The notes under the pieces are model-generated. The model did no database searches, was not told the origin of the DNA, and worked only from the letters and a program-made list of their open reading frames with translations. A stretch of DNA of 50,459 bases from Methanomassiliicoccales archaeon (GTDB taxonomy: Archaea > Thermoplasmatota > Thermoplasmata > RBG-16-68-12 > SOIM01): positions 1 through 50,459 of the forward strand of contig SOIM01000004.1 in assembly GCA_004377185.1 (NCBI GenBank), given 5' to 3'. Made by a program: the position numbers and the translations under genes. Shown here in pieces: positions 16,115-25,000 of this stretch. Numbering within the stretch: position 1 is the first letter of the stretch; every line of letters starts with the position of its first letter.

Positions 16115-16869
16115 CTCTTCACACCAGATACCCAGGAATGAGAGTCAACAATCTCAAACCCTAGTTTGAGCGAGAACTTGATCGACGGTTCGTTGTCCTT
16201 CATTACGTAGAATATGGGGATCTTCCCTTTCTCAAGGATCCGTCTCGTCAATGAGACGCAAAGCGATATTGCAATGCCCTGTTTTCGATACCCCTCCATG
16301 ACGAACAGGAAGCCAAGCATTATCACCTTGTCCGTTTCAAAATGTGTGGCGTCCCAGCCAATGAGTTCGCCCTCGGCTCGGAACGCAACCGTATCTCCGT
16401 TCAGTATCCGGTCTCGGACATGCTCGTACGCACCCGAGAAATGCTCCCAATTCTCCGCCACGAATTCCACGTCTTCTTCTTTGAGGGATGTGATCTCATG
16501 GCGAACCTCACCTCTCAGCCCGCCCTCGGGTAGCACGAACATCCAGCACGGATTTATCTCTGCAATTTCGAACTCCTTCTCAAGCAACGGAAAAAAGATG
16601 TCACGCAGACCTGAGAACTGGTACTTCTTCCCGCTTTCCAATGATCTGAGCAAATCCAGGAATGCGTCCTCATCATCGGCATAGATGCACACATGCTTGG
16701 GGTCATCTTCGATAATGACCATAACTCCGTGAGGGTTCTTCTCGTTGTCCGTGAGAATCTGTTTGTCCTCCCCTCTGCTGAAGACACGATCTATGACCAT
16801 CGCATTCAGTTCATATTCCGCGTCCAGAAGTGGTCCGACCTTCGAAGGGTCGGTGAGCAGCGAGACCAT
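16111..16869 (-). CDS. GNAT-family acetyltransferase
   Basis: 252 residues. The C-terminal half is a GNAT fold: GEVRHEITSLKEEDVEFVAENW as first strand-helix, VAFRAEGELIGWDATHF, and the acetyl-CoA loop LFVMEGYRKQGIAISLCVSLTRRIL with the RxxGxA pattern, ending FSLKLGFEIVDSH. The N-terminal 125 residues are an uncharacterised domain that may recognise the acceptor. The 38-base gap upstream contains no clear promoter. Acceptor unknown; placed inside the nreA operon. Confidence 0.83.
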   Translation of the reverse strand: MVSLLTDPSKVGPLLDAEYELNAMVIDRVFSRGEDKQILTDNEKNPHGVMVIIEDDPKHVCIYADDEDAFLDLLRSLESGKKYQFSGLRDIFFPLLEKEFEIAEINPCWMFVLPEGGLRGEVRHEITSLKEEDVEFVAENWEHFSGAYEHVRDRILNGDTVAFRAEGELIGWDATHFETDKVIMLGFLFVMEGYRKQGIAISLCVSLTRRILEKGKIPIFYVMKDNEPSIKFSLKLGFEIVDSHSWVSGVKR

Positions 16870-16907
16870 AGGAACAGATTCTCAAAAAGGTTAAAGTTCT
16901 TTTCCCC

Positions 16908-17702
16908 TCAGAAGGCGAGCTCAAACTCTATGTCAAGTGATCTAAGTTCATCCTTCAGTACGTCTGCAACATTGCGGAAGTGCTCTGCCTTTCCAGACAG
17001 GTTGGAATACATCTGGCGAAGCCCCTCATCCGCTGCTTGGAGACCGCTTAAGATGTTCTTCCTCGTTCCTTTCTTGAGATTCAACTTGTCCACCATGACT
17101 TTCTCAACTCCTGATTCAGCGAGCAGGTGCACTAATTCAATGAACTCTTCCGTGCGTACGTGAGGAAGAATGGGTCCAACGAACGCCCAGGTTCTCACTC
17201 CTTCTTCATGAAGAGCTCTCAACGCGGATAGTCGGTTCTCAATAGGCGGGGCGTTGGGTTCGAACAGCTTCCTGCTTCCTTCGCTTAGGAAAGCAGTCGT
17301 GAAACCTACTTCCGCATCGGAGAACTTGGTTATCAGGTCCATGTCTCTCAGAACCAGATCCGATTTGGTTTGTATGCAGATGGGGAAATCCTCTCTCAAC
17401 AACTGTTCCAGTGACATCCTGGTTATCTTGTACTTCCTTTCCTTCGGCTGATACGCATCGGTGACCGTACCTATCCCGACCACGCCCTCTTTCTTCTTCT
17501 TGACCTCTTTGGACAGAACTGTGGGGAGATTCCTCTTCACATCCACGAACGTCCCCCACTTCCTTGCCTCTCTCAGAACATCTGGCGCATAGCAGTAGAT
17601 GCATCCATGTCCACAGCCTCGATAAGGGTTTAACGCGTAGTAATACCCCGGCAAACGAGACCGCGAAAGGGCGTATTTGCAGGTGACCTCCTTCACTCTC
17701 AT
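16908..17702 (-). CDS. Radical SAM protein, SPL-like (Rv2578c group)
   Basis: 264 residues with cluster motif C30-GHG-C34-IY-C37 in YRGCGHGCIYCYAP, then VGIGTVTDAYQPKERKYKITR and QTKSDLVLRDMDLI, the pattern of the widespread radical SAM family related to spore photoproduct lyase. I chose ATG 17702 because it overlaps the nreA stop as ATGA; the longer frame to 17771 runs through nreA. The helix LRALHEEGVRTWAFVGPILPH matches the partner enzyme at 14349, so the operon carries two related radical SAM enzymes. Confidence 0.87.
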   Translation of the reverse strand: MRVKEVTCKYALSRSRLPGYYYALNPYRGCGHGCIYCYAPDVLREARKWGTFVDVKRNLPTVLSKEVKKKKEGVVGIGTVTDAYQPKERKYKITRMSLEQLLREDFPICIQTKSDLVLRDMDLITKFSDAEVGFTTAFLSEGSRKLFEPNAPPIENRLSALRALHEEGVRTWAFVGPILPHVRTEEFIELVHLLAESGVEKVMVDKLNLKKGTRKNILSGLQAADEGLRQMYSNLSGKAEHFRNVADVLKDELRSLDIEFELAF

Positions 17703-18976
17703 GACATCACGAAATCTTCCAGTCTCCTCTGATACAGTGCATCCTTCAACAGGCTGCTGTTCTTTATCCATCTCTTGACAGGTATGGACATCCTCTTCCC
17801 AACATGGACCAGGGCACCCCTCAGAGTGTCAAACTTGAATGGCCTTTGCGCAAGAGCATTCCTTACATTCTCGCGGACGTTCCATACCCCTACGGGAAGT
17901 ATGTAGCCTGGATGGGCTTCTCTCAGAATGACAGTTCTTGCCTGCCTCCTTGTCTCATCAAGATGTTCTCCAACCGCCAACCGGGCCGCGTAGTAGCAAC
18001 CTCCGATTTCGGCATAGGTGGATCTACCTTCATATCCTTCCGAATCGGAAAGAATTACTATCCTCTTTCCTCTCGGGTTCCAGACTGTATCGGGATACCA
18101 AGCCTCCATCAGTTCATACTTCCAGCTCATCGGCATCATGAGGACAATCCAGCGGTTGTCCAGCCTGAAAGATTCATAGACCCTGAACTCATTGATGAGA
18201 GGGTGTTTCTTCACATCTTCCCTGAGATTCTTCCCAATGATGTCGTCCACGGCAGTGATGCTCCATCTCGTTGGCACGAACCTCCTGTTCTTCTCTATTC
18301 CAAACGCCCCTGCTGAAAAAGCTCTTTGAACTTTTGTGACTGAAACGCTCTGGTCAAACAATGAGATTACCGCATCCTTGGCCTTCAAGTCCCCATCACT
18401 GTATGCCTTGTCCAGTCTCCTATCAATTTTCAGTGTGTCCAGATCCAGTTTCCTCAGTGGAGCGGAGGGGCCCATGGGTTGCACGGAATCGCTCAGTACA
18501 AGTCTGCTCCTGGGTCGCCTGCTGAAATGGGTCTCCGCGTCTGTTGGACTGCTGCACAAAGCGATTTCTCGGGTGAGATCAACTATCCTTCCACCAGTGA
18601 TGACATCCTCCACATGAGTCCTGTACATTCCCCTTACAAGCTGCATCCTGTAGTTGATTATGTCCTCGATGGTGGCCTTTCCCCACCTTTCAGGTGAATC
18701 CAGCAAGGATGTGTCGCCCCTGATCGGAGGGACCATCGGACCCACGTAGACCTTTGGCCAGCCCATTCTTCCAACAAAAATGGACGGTGGCGAGGACCCT
18801 TCAAGGTTCAAGGTGTCCAACAAGGGCTCAGTCCTTACAGAGGAATAGAACCTGAGAAGAACGGGACAGCTCCTCTTCCCGCAGTACATTCTGGATCCTT
18901 TGCAGGCAACACATAGAGCGTTCCTACTAGTACTGGTGACATCCTCGAATATGGAATCTGTGTCGGAAATGATCAT
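17699..18976 (-). CDS. nreA: NreA-type DNA repair protein
   Basis: 425-residue archaeal Nre protein. The N-terminal zinc site has C22, C25, C32 and C37 (CVACKGSRMYCGKRSCP). The body has FVGRMGWPKVYVGPMVPP, REIALCSSPTDAETHFSR and YAEIGGCYYAARLAVGEHL. The C-terminus ends QRRLEDFVMS, a plausible PCNA-binding (PIP) motif. NreA in Haloferax works with PCNA and UvrA/UvrB in repair of mitomycin damage. I chose ATG 18976; a longer frame to 19051 gives an unconvincing N-terminus. First gene of a five-gene operon with two SPL-like enzymes. Confidence 0.88.
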   Translation of the reverse strand: MIISDTDSIFEDVTSTSRNALCVACKGSRMYCGKRSCPVLLRFYSSVRTEPLLDTLNLEGSSPPSIFVGRMGWPKVYVGPMVPPIRGDTSLLDSPERWGKATIEDIINYRMQLVRGMYRTHVEDVITGGRIVDLTREIALCSSPTDAETHFSRRPRSRLVLSDSVQPMGPSAPLRKLDLDTLKIDRRLDKAYSDGDLKAKDAVISLFDQSVSVTKVQRAFSAGAFGIEKNRRFVPTRWSITAVDDIIGKNLREDVKKHPLINEFRVYESFRLDNRWIVLMMPMSWKYELMEAWYPDTVWNPRGKRIVILSDSEGYEGRSTYAEIGGCYYAARLAVGEHLDETRRQARTVILREAHPGYILPVGVWNVRENVRNALAQRPFKFDTLRGALVHVGKRMSIPVKRWIKNSSLLKDALYQRRLEDFVMS

Positions 18977-19026
18977 TCCGATTCTGAATGTGTGATGGCA
19001 TTCATATAGTTGCTTGGGGGAGGTGG

Positions 19027-19317
19027 ATGAAAGTGTTCGCCTTGTTCTCAACGGATGTGGAACCTATGTTCACTAGTTTGGATACTGCTCGTAATGCATT
19101 CTTCTTTGACTTGCACCACACAACACGATTGCCCAAGCTCCACAGAGTTATGATTGGCCATAGTGTGATAGAAATCTGCCACTGTATTCGAAGGACGGCA
19201 AAGCAAGTTCTTTTGGTATTTGGGTCAACATGGAAATCGTGAGATTTTGCGGTACACTTGGGAACATCCGAGAAGGACGCTGCGGATATCAAGAACATTC
19301 TCAGAAAAGGCAAGTAG
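19027..19317 (+). pseudogene. Possible decayed gene with internal TGA
   Basis: Reading from ATG 19027 gives 71 residues (starting MKVFALFSTDVEPMF, ending VLLVFGSTWKS), then TGA at 19240-19242, and then in the same frame DFAVHLGTSEKDAADIKNIL before TAG at 19315-19317. The second part has normal protein composition although it follows a stop. The frame ends exactly one base before the stop of the convergent DUF655 gene, an arrangement seen twice elsewhere here for real genes. I do not recognise the family. It fills the otherwise gene-free 18977-19317. Confidence 0.3.
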
Positions 19318-19866
19318 CTATTTTGCCACAAATATGTGGTATTTCTGGTCTGGATCGGAAAGCTCTACGTGAATCCGCTTGGAGACTAACTTAACTGGAT
19401 GGTGGATGGAACCCACTCTCTTGACAAGGTCTTCATAGCTTGTGAACTCCCCCCTCCTTCTCTCCTTAATGACGGACCACATACTCTTCTTACCCAGCCC
19501 CGGAAGCAACTCAAGCATGTGGAACCTGGTGGTAATGGCCTGTGCATGATTGAAGAATGTCAGGAACTTCTCCTCCTTCTCCTTGACGATGTTCTCGATC
19601 ACGAACATGAGTTCGTTCTGTGCCGCATTCGTAAGCTCGTCAAACCCTATTCTTCTCTTGACATGGAGGATCTGTCCCCTCTGTTCCACCTCTTTCCCGA
19701 TGTATACTCTATCTCCAATGGTGAGGGTGGCCTTCTCCTTGGGAATGAGTTCGAAGAGCTTGAACTCGTCCTCGCCCAGTGCGTACGCGATCGGCTCCCT
19801 TCCGAACCGACCGCCCTCATGGCGTCCTTGAGGTAGATAATCCAAAACGTAAGCGTAATCTTCCAA
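19318..19866 (-). CDS. DUF655 family nucleic-acid-binding protein
   Basis: 182 residues: an OB-like N-terminal part (DYAYVLDYLPQG, LTIGDRVYIG) and a helix-hairpin-helix segment (FHMLELLPGLGKKSMWSVIKERR). This is DUF655, found next to rpo4 and rpl21e in most Euryarchaeota; an RNA- or DNA-related role is assumed from the fold and company. Start is TTG at 19866. Ten bases separate it from the rpo4 stop. Confidence 0.9.
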   Translation of the reverse strand: MEDYAYVLDYLPQGRHEGGRFGREPIAYALGEDEFKLFELIPKEKATLTIGDRVYIGKEVEQRGQILHVKRRIGFDELTNAAQNELMFVIENIVKEKEEKFLTFFNHAQAITTRFHMLELLPGLGKKSMWSVIKERRRGEFTSYEDLVKRVGSIHHPVKLVSKRIHVELSDPDQKYHIFVAK

Positions 19867-19876
19867 AACAATCGCC

Positions 19877-20200
19877 TCAGAGACACTTCTTCACGAGCTC
19901 GAGAATCTTCTCAACGTCCTCTTTGCTGAGGGTGAACCTCTCCTTGGAGAAGATTGCCCTCACATCGCTCGGATGTTCTGGGAGCAAGTCCGTGATCTTG
20001 TACGCGTTCGACTCGGACATCTGCTCGATCTTCATCAGGTCCTTCACAAGCTTCCTGGACTTTGCGGGGGTCAGTTTCGCGAAACCTTCCGCGTGTTGGA
20101 GGGCCAGCTTCTGCTCTGGCATGAGCTCTTCCCTGTTGGATTTCTCCTTTTTGAGTAATTCCTTCACTTCGGCGAGGGACAGATATTCTTCTTTCGTCAA
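19877..20200 (-). CDS. rpoF: RNA polymerase subunit Rpo4 (RpoF)
   Basis: 107 residues of the archaeal Rpb4 homologue, which forms the stalk of RNA polymerase with Rpo7. Helical throughout; LSLAEVKELLKKE, KLALQHAEGFAKL, and the HRDC-like tail AYKITDLLPEHPSDVRAIFS then LSKEDVEKILELV are typical. Starts with TTG at 20200, ten bases after rpl21e. The gene order rpl21e-rpo4-DUF655 is conserved in Euryarchaeota. Confidence 0.94.
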   Translation of the reverse strand: MTKEEYLSLAEVKELLKKEKSNREELMPEQKLALQHAEGFAKLTPAKSRKLVKDLMKIEQMSESNAYKITDLLPEHPSDVRAIFSKERFTLSKEDVEKILELVKKCL

Positions 20201-20210
20201 AAAAGTCCTC

Positions 20211-20504
20211 CTACTTGGCCTTCCTCAAATGCTCTGGGTTTACAATCACTCTCTTGATCTTTCTCCCCATCTTGACTTCCAGGAGATACGCCCTTCCCTG
20301 GTTGCCAATCACTGTCCCTGTTTGACCGTGAAATCGTGAATGAGGTTGTCCCTTCTGAATGCTAGGATCGATCACAATGTTAGCTTTCTCCCCTTCTTCG
20401 TACTCGACGAAGGAGCGGGTGATTGGAGAGAGTCCTCTCTCTCTAGCTCTCCTCCTGAACTTCTGTCTTGTTCTTCTCCTTAGGCCCTTGGAAGCCTTAA
20501 TCAT
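20211..20504 (-). CDS. rpl21e: Large ribosomal subunit protein eL21
   Basis: 97-residue SH3-like ribosomal protein: MIKASKGLRRRTRQKF at the start, ANIVIDPSIQKGQPHSRFHG and TGTVIGNQGRAYLLEV. ATG 20504 gives the family N-terminus; an upstream in-frame start at 20522 lies further inside pus10. The start overlaps the pus10 stop by 8 bases. Confidence 0.95.
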   Translation of the reverse strand: MIKASKGLRRRTRQKFRRRARERGLSPITRSFVEYEEGEKANIVIDPSIQKGQPHSRFHGQTGTVIGNQGRAYLLEVKMGRKIKRVIVNPEHLRKAK

Positions 20505-21741
20505 CAACACCAACCTCGTCATGTATTTCCATCACATCGAGAAACTTCACCTTACAATCAACTCCCAGACTTCCTGCCAGACTCGGCTTCGTCCTCCCTT
20601 CGTCTCCGTCGACCAACTCCTTTATGTAGGTCCCCGCTTCCGTTCTTATCAGCAGCTCCGCGGTTCTCTCTTCCCGCAAGCTTGCCTGGAAGCCCAATAT
20701 TCTCCTCTTCCTGACCTTGTCTGCCCGTCTCCTGATGACCCTTTGGGGCGTCCGCTGGGCAACTTCTATTGACTGAAATGAACGAACTACTTCTTTAAGT
20801 TTTTGTTCTTGAACTGGACTGGAAAATTCAACGATGGCTTTGTAGCTTTTCTGGTATCGAGCGCCCTTGATTTCAATGACCTCTCGCCTGTTTGAAGGTC
20901 GGAGATCAACAACCTCCACAACCTTTGATTCGTTTATTGTCCTCTGCATCTTGTCAAAATCGACTGTTCTCTTGGTGGGACGCGACAATTGGAGCACGAA
21001 TGGTCGCCCGTTTCCAAGCATCCTCACATCCACATCCTCCCTTCCCGCTCCGTGAAAGGAATGGTTGTCGCTCTTCGTCTCTTCCAAGAAAGGGGTTCCG
21101 ATGATTTCTTCCACGCTGGTGCTGAACTCTCTTCCCGTGTTGTTGCATTTCTCACACCCCTTGCCCCAACATGAGAGGCATTGCCAGGTTGTTTGAGGAA
21201 TGTCTCTTGCGTACTTCTTGTACCTCCCATAGACGAATATCGGGTTTATGTTGAACTCCACGTGGTCGAACATGGTTTCTATGACCCCCACAACGTCCGG
21301 GTTCTGGAAGTCAACTTCTATGCCAGGTTTGGCTTCAAGGATCTTGCCCACCTCTCTGTTGATTTCAGATTTGGCAGCCTCGAAATGCCGGAGGTTCAGC
21401 TCCGCCCAGAGGGATTCCTCCCTGTTCTCGATTTCGGGATCTATCCGACTGCCGATGAGAAAGGTCTTGAATTCAACCTTCTCCATCTCGTCCTCGACGA
21501 TCTTGCTGAACTTCTCGATCTCTTCGAAAAGGCCCTCGCACAACCAGCATTCCGTTCCATTCTCCATCCCCAGGGATTCTCTTATCGCTTTCCCTCGGCT
21601 CACGTTGTCCAGACCGGTGGAGACCTTTCCAAAGAGCCTCCCCAAGCAGTGATCGCATATCGGACGTCCTGAGAGCTTCTCCGCTAAACCATGGTCCTTC
21701 GCGACCGCAACCACTTCATCAAGATTCTTCGCTCCAGACAT
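20497..21741 (-). CDS. pus10: tRNA pseudouridine 54/55 synthase Pus10
   Basis: 414 residues. Makes pseudouridine at positions 54 and 55 of archaeal tRNA. The N-terminal THUMP-containing part has zinc cysteines C29, C32, C65 and C68 (CDHCLGRLFG, CWLCEGLF); a second cysteine cluster CLSCWGKGCEKCNNTG is at 188-202. The catalytic motif GREDVDVRMLGNGRPF is at 233-248. It is upstream of rpl21e in the same operon and downstream of alba by 73 bases. Confidence 0.95.
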   Translation of the reverse strand: MSGAKNLDEVVAVAKDHGLAEKLSGRPICDHCLGRLFGKVSTGLDNVSRGKAIRESLGMENGTECWLCEGLFEEIEKFSKIVEDEMEKVEFKTFLIGSRIDPEIENREESLWAELNLRHFEAAKSEINREVGKILEAKPGIEVDFQNPDVVGVIETMFDHVEFNINPIFVYGRYKKYARDIPQTTWQCLSCWGKGCEKCNNTGREFSTSVEEIIGTPFLEETKSDNHSFHGAGREDVDVRMLGNGRPFVLQLSRPTKRTVDFDKMQRTINESKVVEVVDLRPSNRREVIEIKGARYQKSYKAIVEFSSPVQEQKLKEVVRSFQSIEVAQRTPQRVIRRRADKVRKRRILGFQASLREERTAELLIRTEAGTYIKELVDGDEGRTKPSLAGSLGVDCKVKFLDVMEIHDEVGVDD

Positions 21742-21814
21742 TACGATAAACTCTCCGCTATCACCTGTGCTGAGTGTTATGCCCGAAAAAAGAGTGGGGA
21801 GCTATTTCTTTGAC

Positions 21815-22087
21815 CTATTGGCTCAGGAATATCTCTATGCTCGAGACGTTCACAGTCCTGCCTTCTTCGCCCTCCAGTTCTTCCGTGGATATCTTTATGT
21901 CCATCAGCTTCGCATCCTGCACAAATCGGTTCCTGGTGATCTCTGCGACGTCCACGGCCTTGCTGATCGACCTACCTCTGGCCTTGATGACGACCTCTTT
22001 TGAACCGCTGTTGAACTGGGTCACCACTGCCAGAACGTAGTTCATGGTTGGCTTTTTCCCTATGAATACCGTATTCTCCTCCGCCAT
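21815..22087 (-). CDS. albA: Chromatin protein Alba
   Basis: 90 residues: the family pattern [18 protein letters not shown], then [24 protein letters not shown], and ending SSIEIFLSQ. The lysine usually at the acetylation site near residue 11-12 is present (GKKP). Alba dimers coat DNA and RNA. Preceded by a strong TATA box (22141-22150) and the ribosome site GGAGGAG about 5 bases before the ATG, consistent with high expression. Confidence 0.94.
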   Translation of the reverse strand: MAEENTVFIGKKPTMNYVLAVVTQFNSGSKEVVIKARGRSISKAVDVAEITRNRFVQDAKLMDIKISTEELEGEEGRTVNVSSIEIFLSQ

Positions 22088-22140
22088 TGTACTCCTCCGT
22101 CATGTTTCGTTCGGAATGGGGCACTCTCATTACTGTCGCA

Positions 22141-22150
22141 TATATTTATA
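22141..22150 (-). promoter_or_regulatory. TATA box of alba
   Basis: TATAAATATA on the minus strand is an ideal archaeal TATA box. It predicts a transcript start near 22120 and a leader of about 30 bases carrying GGAGGAG before the alba ATG at 22087. Confidence 0.7.
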
Positions 22151-22211
22151 TGTTGTTGTTATCGTGAGCTAGCCAGTCAGAAACTCAAAGACTCCAGGCG
22201 TTCAGTGAACA

Positions 22212-22826
22212 TCAGCCGGGAATTACCGGAACCTCAAACTCACCACTTCTGTAGTCCACACTCTTGGGGTCGATACCCCGTTCACGAAGATACCTTTCAA
22301 AAGCAGGAAAGGATTTGGCCCTAACGAGCTTGAAATGTTCTCCAGATAGTCTTCTAACCATCTCCATTGTGGAGGCCTTGTAGTTTCTCATCGAGAATCG
22401 ATTGATCACATGTCCCACGACTTTTCCCTGACCATTCCTGACAAAGACAATGTCCTCTGATAGGAACCAATCACCTCGAATGCTCTTATGGTACATTTGA
22501 CACACGATTATGACCTTTTTCCACGGCACCAGCGTCTGACTCCGCTGACGGGAGTCAAGAAAACCTTTCCAAAATGGGATGAATCCTTCTTCGTAGATGT
22601 GGAACCATTGTCTTGAGAAACCTTTCGCAATGATCCAAACAGATAGAGCAGAGATTATACCTCCCAGCAGAAAACCCCAAAATGGATGGATAGGACTCCT
22701 GCTCATAGTCACCCAGATGAGCACAAGAAAACTTCCAACGGCAAAAACCGAACCTAAGACAGTCAGAACTCCGCGGTACAGGAGGTACGTCATTGTCTTC
22801 TCTCGCGAGACAAGATGCAATTCCAC
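22212..22826 (-). CDS. Two-helix membrane protein with PH-like cytoplasmic domain
   Basis: 204 residues. Two membrane helices (about 18-40 and 48-68) separated by a short SRSPIHPFW loop are followed by a soluble beta-rich domain: WFHIYEEGFIPFWKG, LVPWKKVIIVCQMY, DIVFVRNGQGKVVGHVI and a final helix. This is the layout of bacterial PH-like (bPH/YdbS-type) membrane proteins and of the array at 44.1-50.4 kb. Start GTG 22826, or ATG 22793. No function can be assigned. Confidence 0.6.
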   Translation of the reverse strand: MELHLVSREKTMTYLLYRGVLTVLGSVFAVGSFLVLIWVTMSRSPIHPFWGFLLGGIISALSVWIIAKGFSRQWFHIYEEGFIPFWKGFLDSRQRSQTLVPWKKVIIVCQMYHKSIRGDWFLSEDIVFVRNGQGKVVGHVINRFSMRNYKASTMEMVRRLSGEHFKLVRAKSFPAFERYLRERGIDPKSVDYRSGEFEVPVIPG

Positions 22827-23004
22827 AGAGACACCTCAGGAATGCACTCATGCATCCTCTACGCCAGTCTAAGCAGACTCTCAACGGCACCAATCCTAAA
22901 AGCCTTTTCCTCTGGGCTGGCCTTCTTTGCTGGGACGGGGGTACTACACATTCTCTGCTATCTTGAACTTGTCAAAAGCCAGTGTGAGCTGGAAACCACG
23001 AAAC

Positions 23005-23013
23005 ATATTTATA
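23005..23013 (+). promoter_or_regulatory. TATA box of the Sec61-beta gene
   Basis: ATATTTATA at 23005-23013 predicts initiation near 23035, which lies after the in-frame ATG at 23026 and before the ATG at 23047. It therefore decides the start of the gene in favour of 23047. Confidence 0.55.
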
Positions 23014-23046
23014 CCGCATCAAGCAATGGGAATCTCGAGGTTCAGG

Positions 23047-23211
23047 ATGCCAAAAGAAAAAAAGAGAGAAGGTTTCCACTCCGCAGCTGGTCTCATTCGA
23101 TACTTCGATTCCGAGGATGAGAAGGCCCTCAAGATCAATCCTTGGCTTGTAGTTGCATTCTGCGTAATCCTCATTGCCTTCGTTTCGGTCGCAGAGTGGC
23201 AGTGGGCTTAG
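23047..23211 (+). CDS. secG: Protein translocase subunit Sec61-beta
   Basis: 54-residue tail-anchored subunit of the SecYE-beta translocon. The cytoplasmic motif GFHSAAGLIRYFDSEDE and the following single membrane helix (WLVVAFCVILIAFVSV) are diagnostic. Longer frames upstream (to 22927) are excluded because transcription should begin near 23035. Confidence 0.93.
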   Translation: MPKEKKREGFHSAAGLIRYFDSEDEKALKINPWLVVAFCVILIAFVSVAEWQWA

Positions 23212-23418
23212 TTTTTTTGGAGAACGCCGAGGGGGAGAGTTTCGACATCGACCAGGCCGATGTTTTCGAACTCCCGCGGTGCAGAGCACCAATGGCTGTC
23301 TCGATTCTCTCTTTTCCTTGGAGAAATACTCGAGGCCATCGCCTTGAACCGGGCTTAGCTACCTCGGCATTCTGTGGAAATTATAATATCTGGGTGTATT
23401 ATAACAATATCGGTATCT

Positions 23419-23625
23419 ATGAAGGTGACGGTCCGGTTCTATCCCTCAGAGGAAAAGAAGGAGGTCGAACTGGAAGGAGAGGCCACCGGCATGTTTCTCA
23501 TCGAGAGTCTGAATCTGAATCCTGACAGCTACATTTTGGTCCGGTCGGGAAGACCCATTCCCATTGATGAGGAACTCACCGAGGGTGAGACTCTTACTCT
23601 GATATCCGTTGTTTCAGGCGGATGA
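23419..23625 (+). CDS. Ubiquitin-like protein, MoaD/ThiS/SAMP type
   Basis: 68-residue beta-grasp protein: MKVTVRFYPSEEKKEVELEG, then DSYILVRSGRPIPIDEELTEGETLTLISVVSGG with the C-terminal Gly-Gly required for adenylation by an E1-like enzyme. Such proteins act as sulfur carriers (thiouridine, molybdopterin, thiamine) or as protein modifiers (SAMPs). No E1-like gene lies in the window, so the role is open. ATG 23419 is chosen because TTATAATAT at 23381-23389 predicts a start near 23410. Confidence 0.88.
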   Translation: MKVTVRFYPSEEKKEVELEGEATGMFLIESLNLNPDSYILVRSGRPIPIDEELTEGETLTLISVVSGG

Positions 23626-23677
23626 ACCCTTCATAGGCAAAGGATAAATAGAGCGCTAGGTTTTTGTGTGAAGTTGT

Positions 23678-25000
23678 ATGGCATCCGAAGAATCGGAGAT
23701 GCTCAAGGAGCTGGGAGTCAAGAGTGTTGAAGAACTTTTTTCAGACCTTCCGGCTGAGATTCGGATCAAGGGTTTGGACATTGAAAAGGGACTGCCGGAA
23801 AGGGAGGTCCAGAAGGATGTCATGTCTATTCTGGCCAAGAACCGGACTTCAGGAGAGATGCCGACCTTTTTGGGCGCTGGCGTGTACAACCACTACATCC
23901 CCTCTGCCGTATTTGAACTTCTGTCGAGGTCGGAGTTCTACTCCTCTTACACGCCCTATCAACCCGAGATAAGCCAGGGCATGCTACAGGCACTCTTCGA
24001 ATACCAGAGTTTCGTATGCGAGCTCACGGGCATGGAAGCAGCGAACTCGTCCATGTACGACGGCGCGACGGCACTGGCCGAAGCTTGTCTCATGAGCGTT
24101 CGAATCAATAGGAAGAGGAAGTTGATAGTCCCCAGATCGATGTTTTGGGAAAAGAAATACGTTCTCGAGAACTATGCGAGGGGTCCAGGTTTGCAGATTG
24201 AAGAAGTCCCGTACGATAGCAACACGGGAACGGTGGATCTCGCTCAACTTAGAGATCTGGTGGACGATGAGACGTCCGCGGTCTACGTGGAATCCCCCAA
24301 CCTGTTCGGTGTCTTCGAGAACTTCGCGGAGGTCAAGGAGAGCGTTGGAGATGCCCTCTTGATAGCTGGAGCGAACCCTCTTTCTCTGGCTCTTGTGGAA
24401 CCCCCGGGAGACCTGGGAGCTGACATAGCGGTTGGCGAGGGCCAGATACTTGGAAATCCAATGAACTTTGGAGGCCCTACTGTTGGATTGTTCGCCTGTA
24501 AGAAGGAACACATCAGAAAGATGCCTGGGAGGGTCATTGGCGCGACGAAGGATGTCAACGGCCGGAGAGCCTATTGCATGGCCTTGCAGACGAGGGAACA
24601 GCACATAAGGAGGGAGAAGGCGACAAGCAACATCTGCACGAACGAATCCCTGGGGGCGGTCGCATTCGCGATACACTCAGCAATTCTCGGAAGGAGCGGT
24701 CTGAGGAAATTGGCAGCAGAGAACATCTCCAAAGCAAGGGAACTGGCCAGCAGGATCGATTCTCTGGAATGTTTCGAATCGCCGGTGTTCAAAAGCCCTC
24801 ATTTCAATGAATTCGTGGTGCGTTCGGAAATCAGCTATCTCAATGTCAATGACCACCTCTTGAAACAAGGCGTGCAGGGTGGATTGTATCTGTCAGCTCA
24901 CCTTGAGGACCTGAAGAACTGTGCTGTGTTCTGTACCACGGAGATGCACACGAAGGAAGATCACGATCTCCTGATCCGTGCTCTGGAGGGATGCAGTTGA
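23678..25000 (+). CDS. gcvPA: Glycine decarboxylase P-protein, subunit 1
   Basis: 440 residues. N-terminal half of the two-gene P-protein, which decarboxylates glycine and passes aminomethyl to the H-protein. Typical segments: FLGAGVYNHYIPSAV, SSYTPYQPEISQGMLQAL, NSSMYDGATALAEA, GEGQILGNPMNFGGPTVGLF and REQHIRREKATSNICTN. A TATA box GATAAATA at about 23642-23649 precedes it. The stop overlaps the gcvPB start by 10 bases, as is usual. gcvT and gcvH are not in the window; a candidate L-protein is at 33527. Confidence 0.96.
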   Translation: MASEESEMLKELGVKSVEELFSDLPAEIRIKGLDIEKGLPEREVQKDVMSILAKNRTSGEMPTFLGAGVYNHYIPSAVFELLSRSEFYSSYTPYQPEISQGMLQALFEYQSFVCELTGMEAANSSMYDGATALAEACLMSVRINRKRKLIVPRSMFWEKKYVLENYARGPGLQIEEVPYDSNTGTVDLAQLRDLVDDETSAVYVESPNLFGVFENFAEVKESVGDALLIAGANPLSLALVEPPGDLGADIAVGEGQILGNPMNFGGPTVGLFACKKEHIRKMPGRVIGATKDVNGRRAYCMALQTREQHIRREKATSNICTNESLGAVAFAIHSAILGRSGLRKLAAENISKARELASRIDSLECFESPVFKSPHFNEFVVRSEISYLNVNDHLLKQGVQGGLYLSAHLEDLKNCAVFCTTEMHTKEDHDLLIRALEGCS

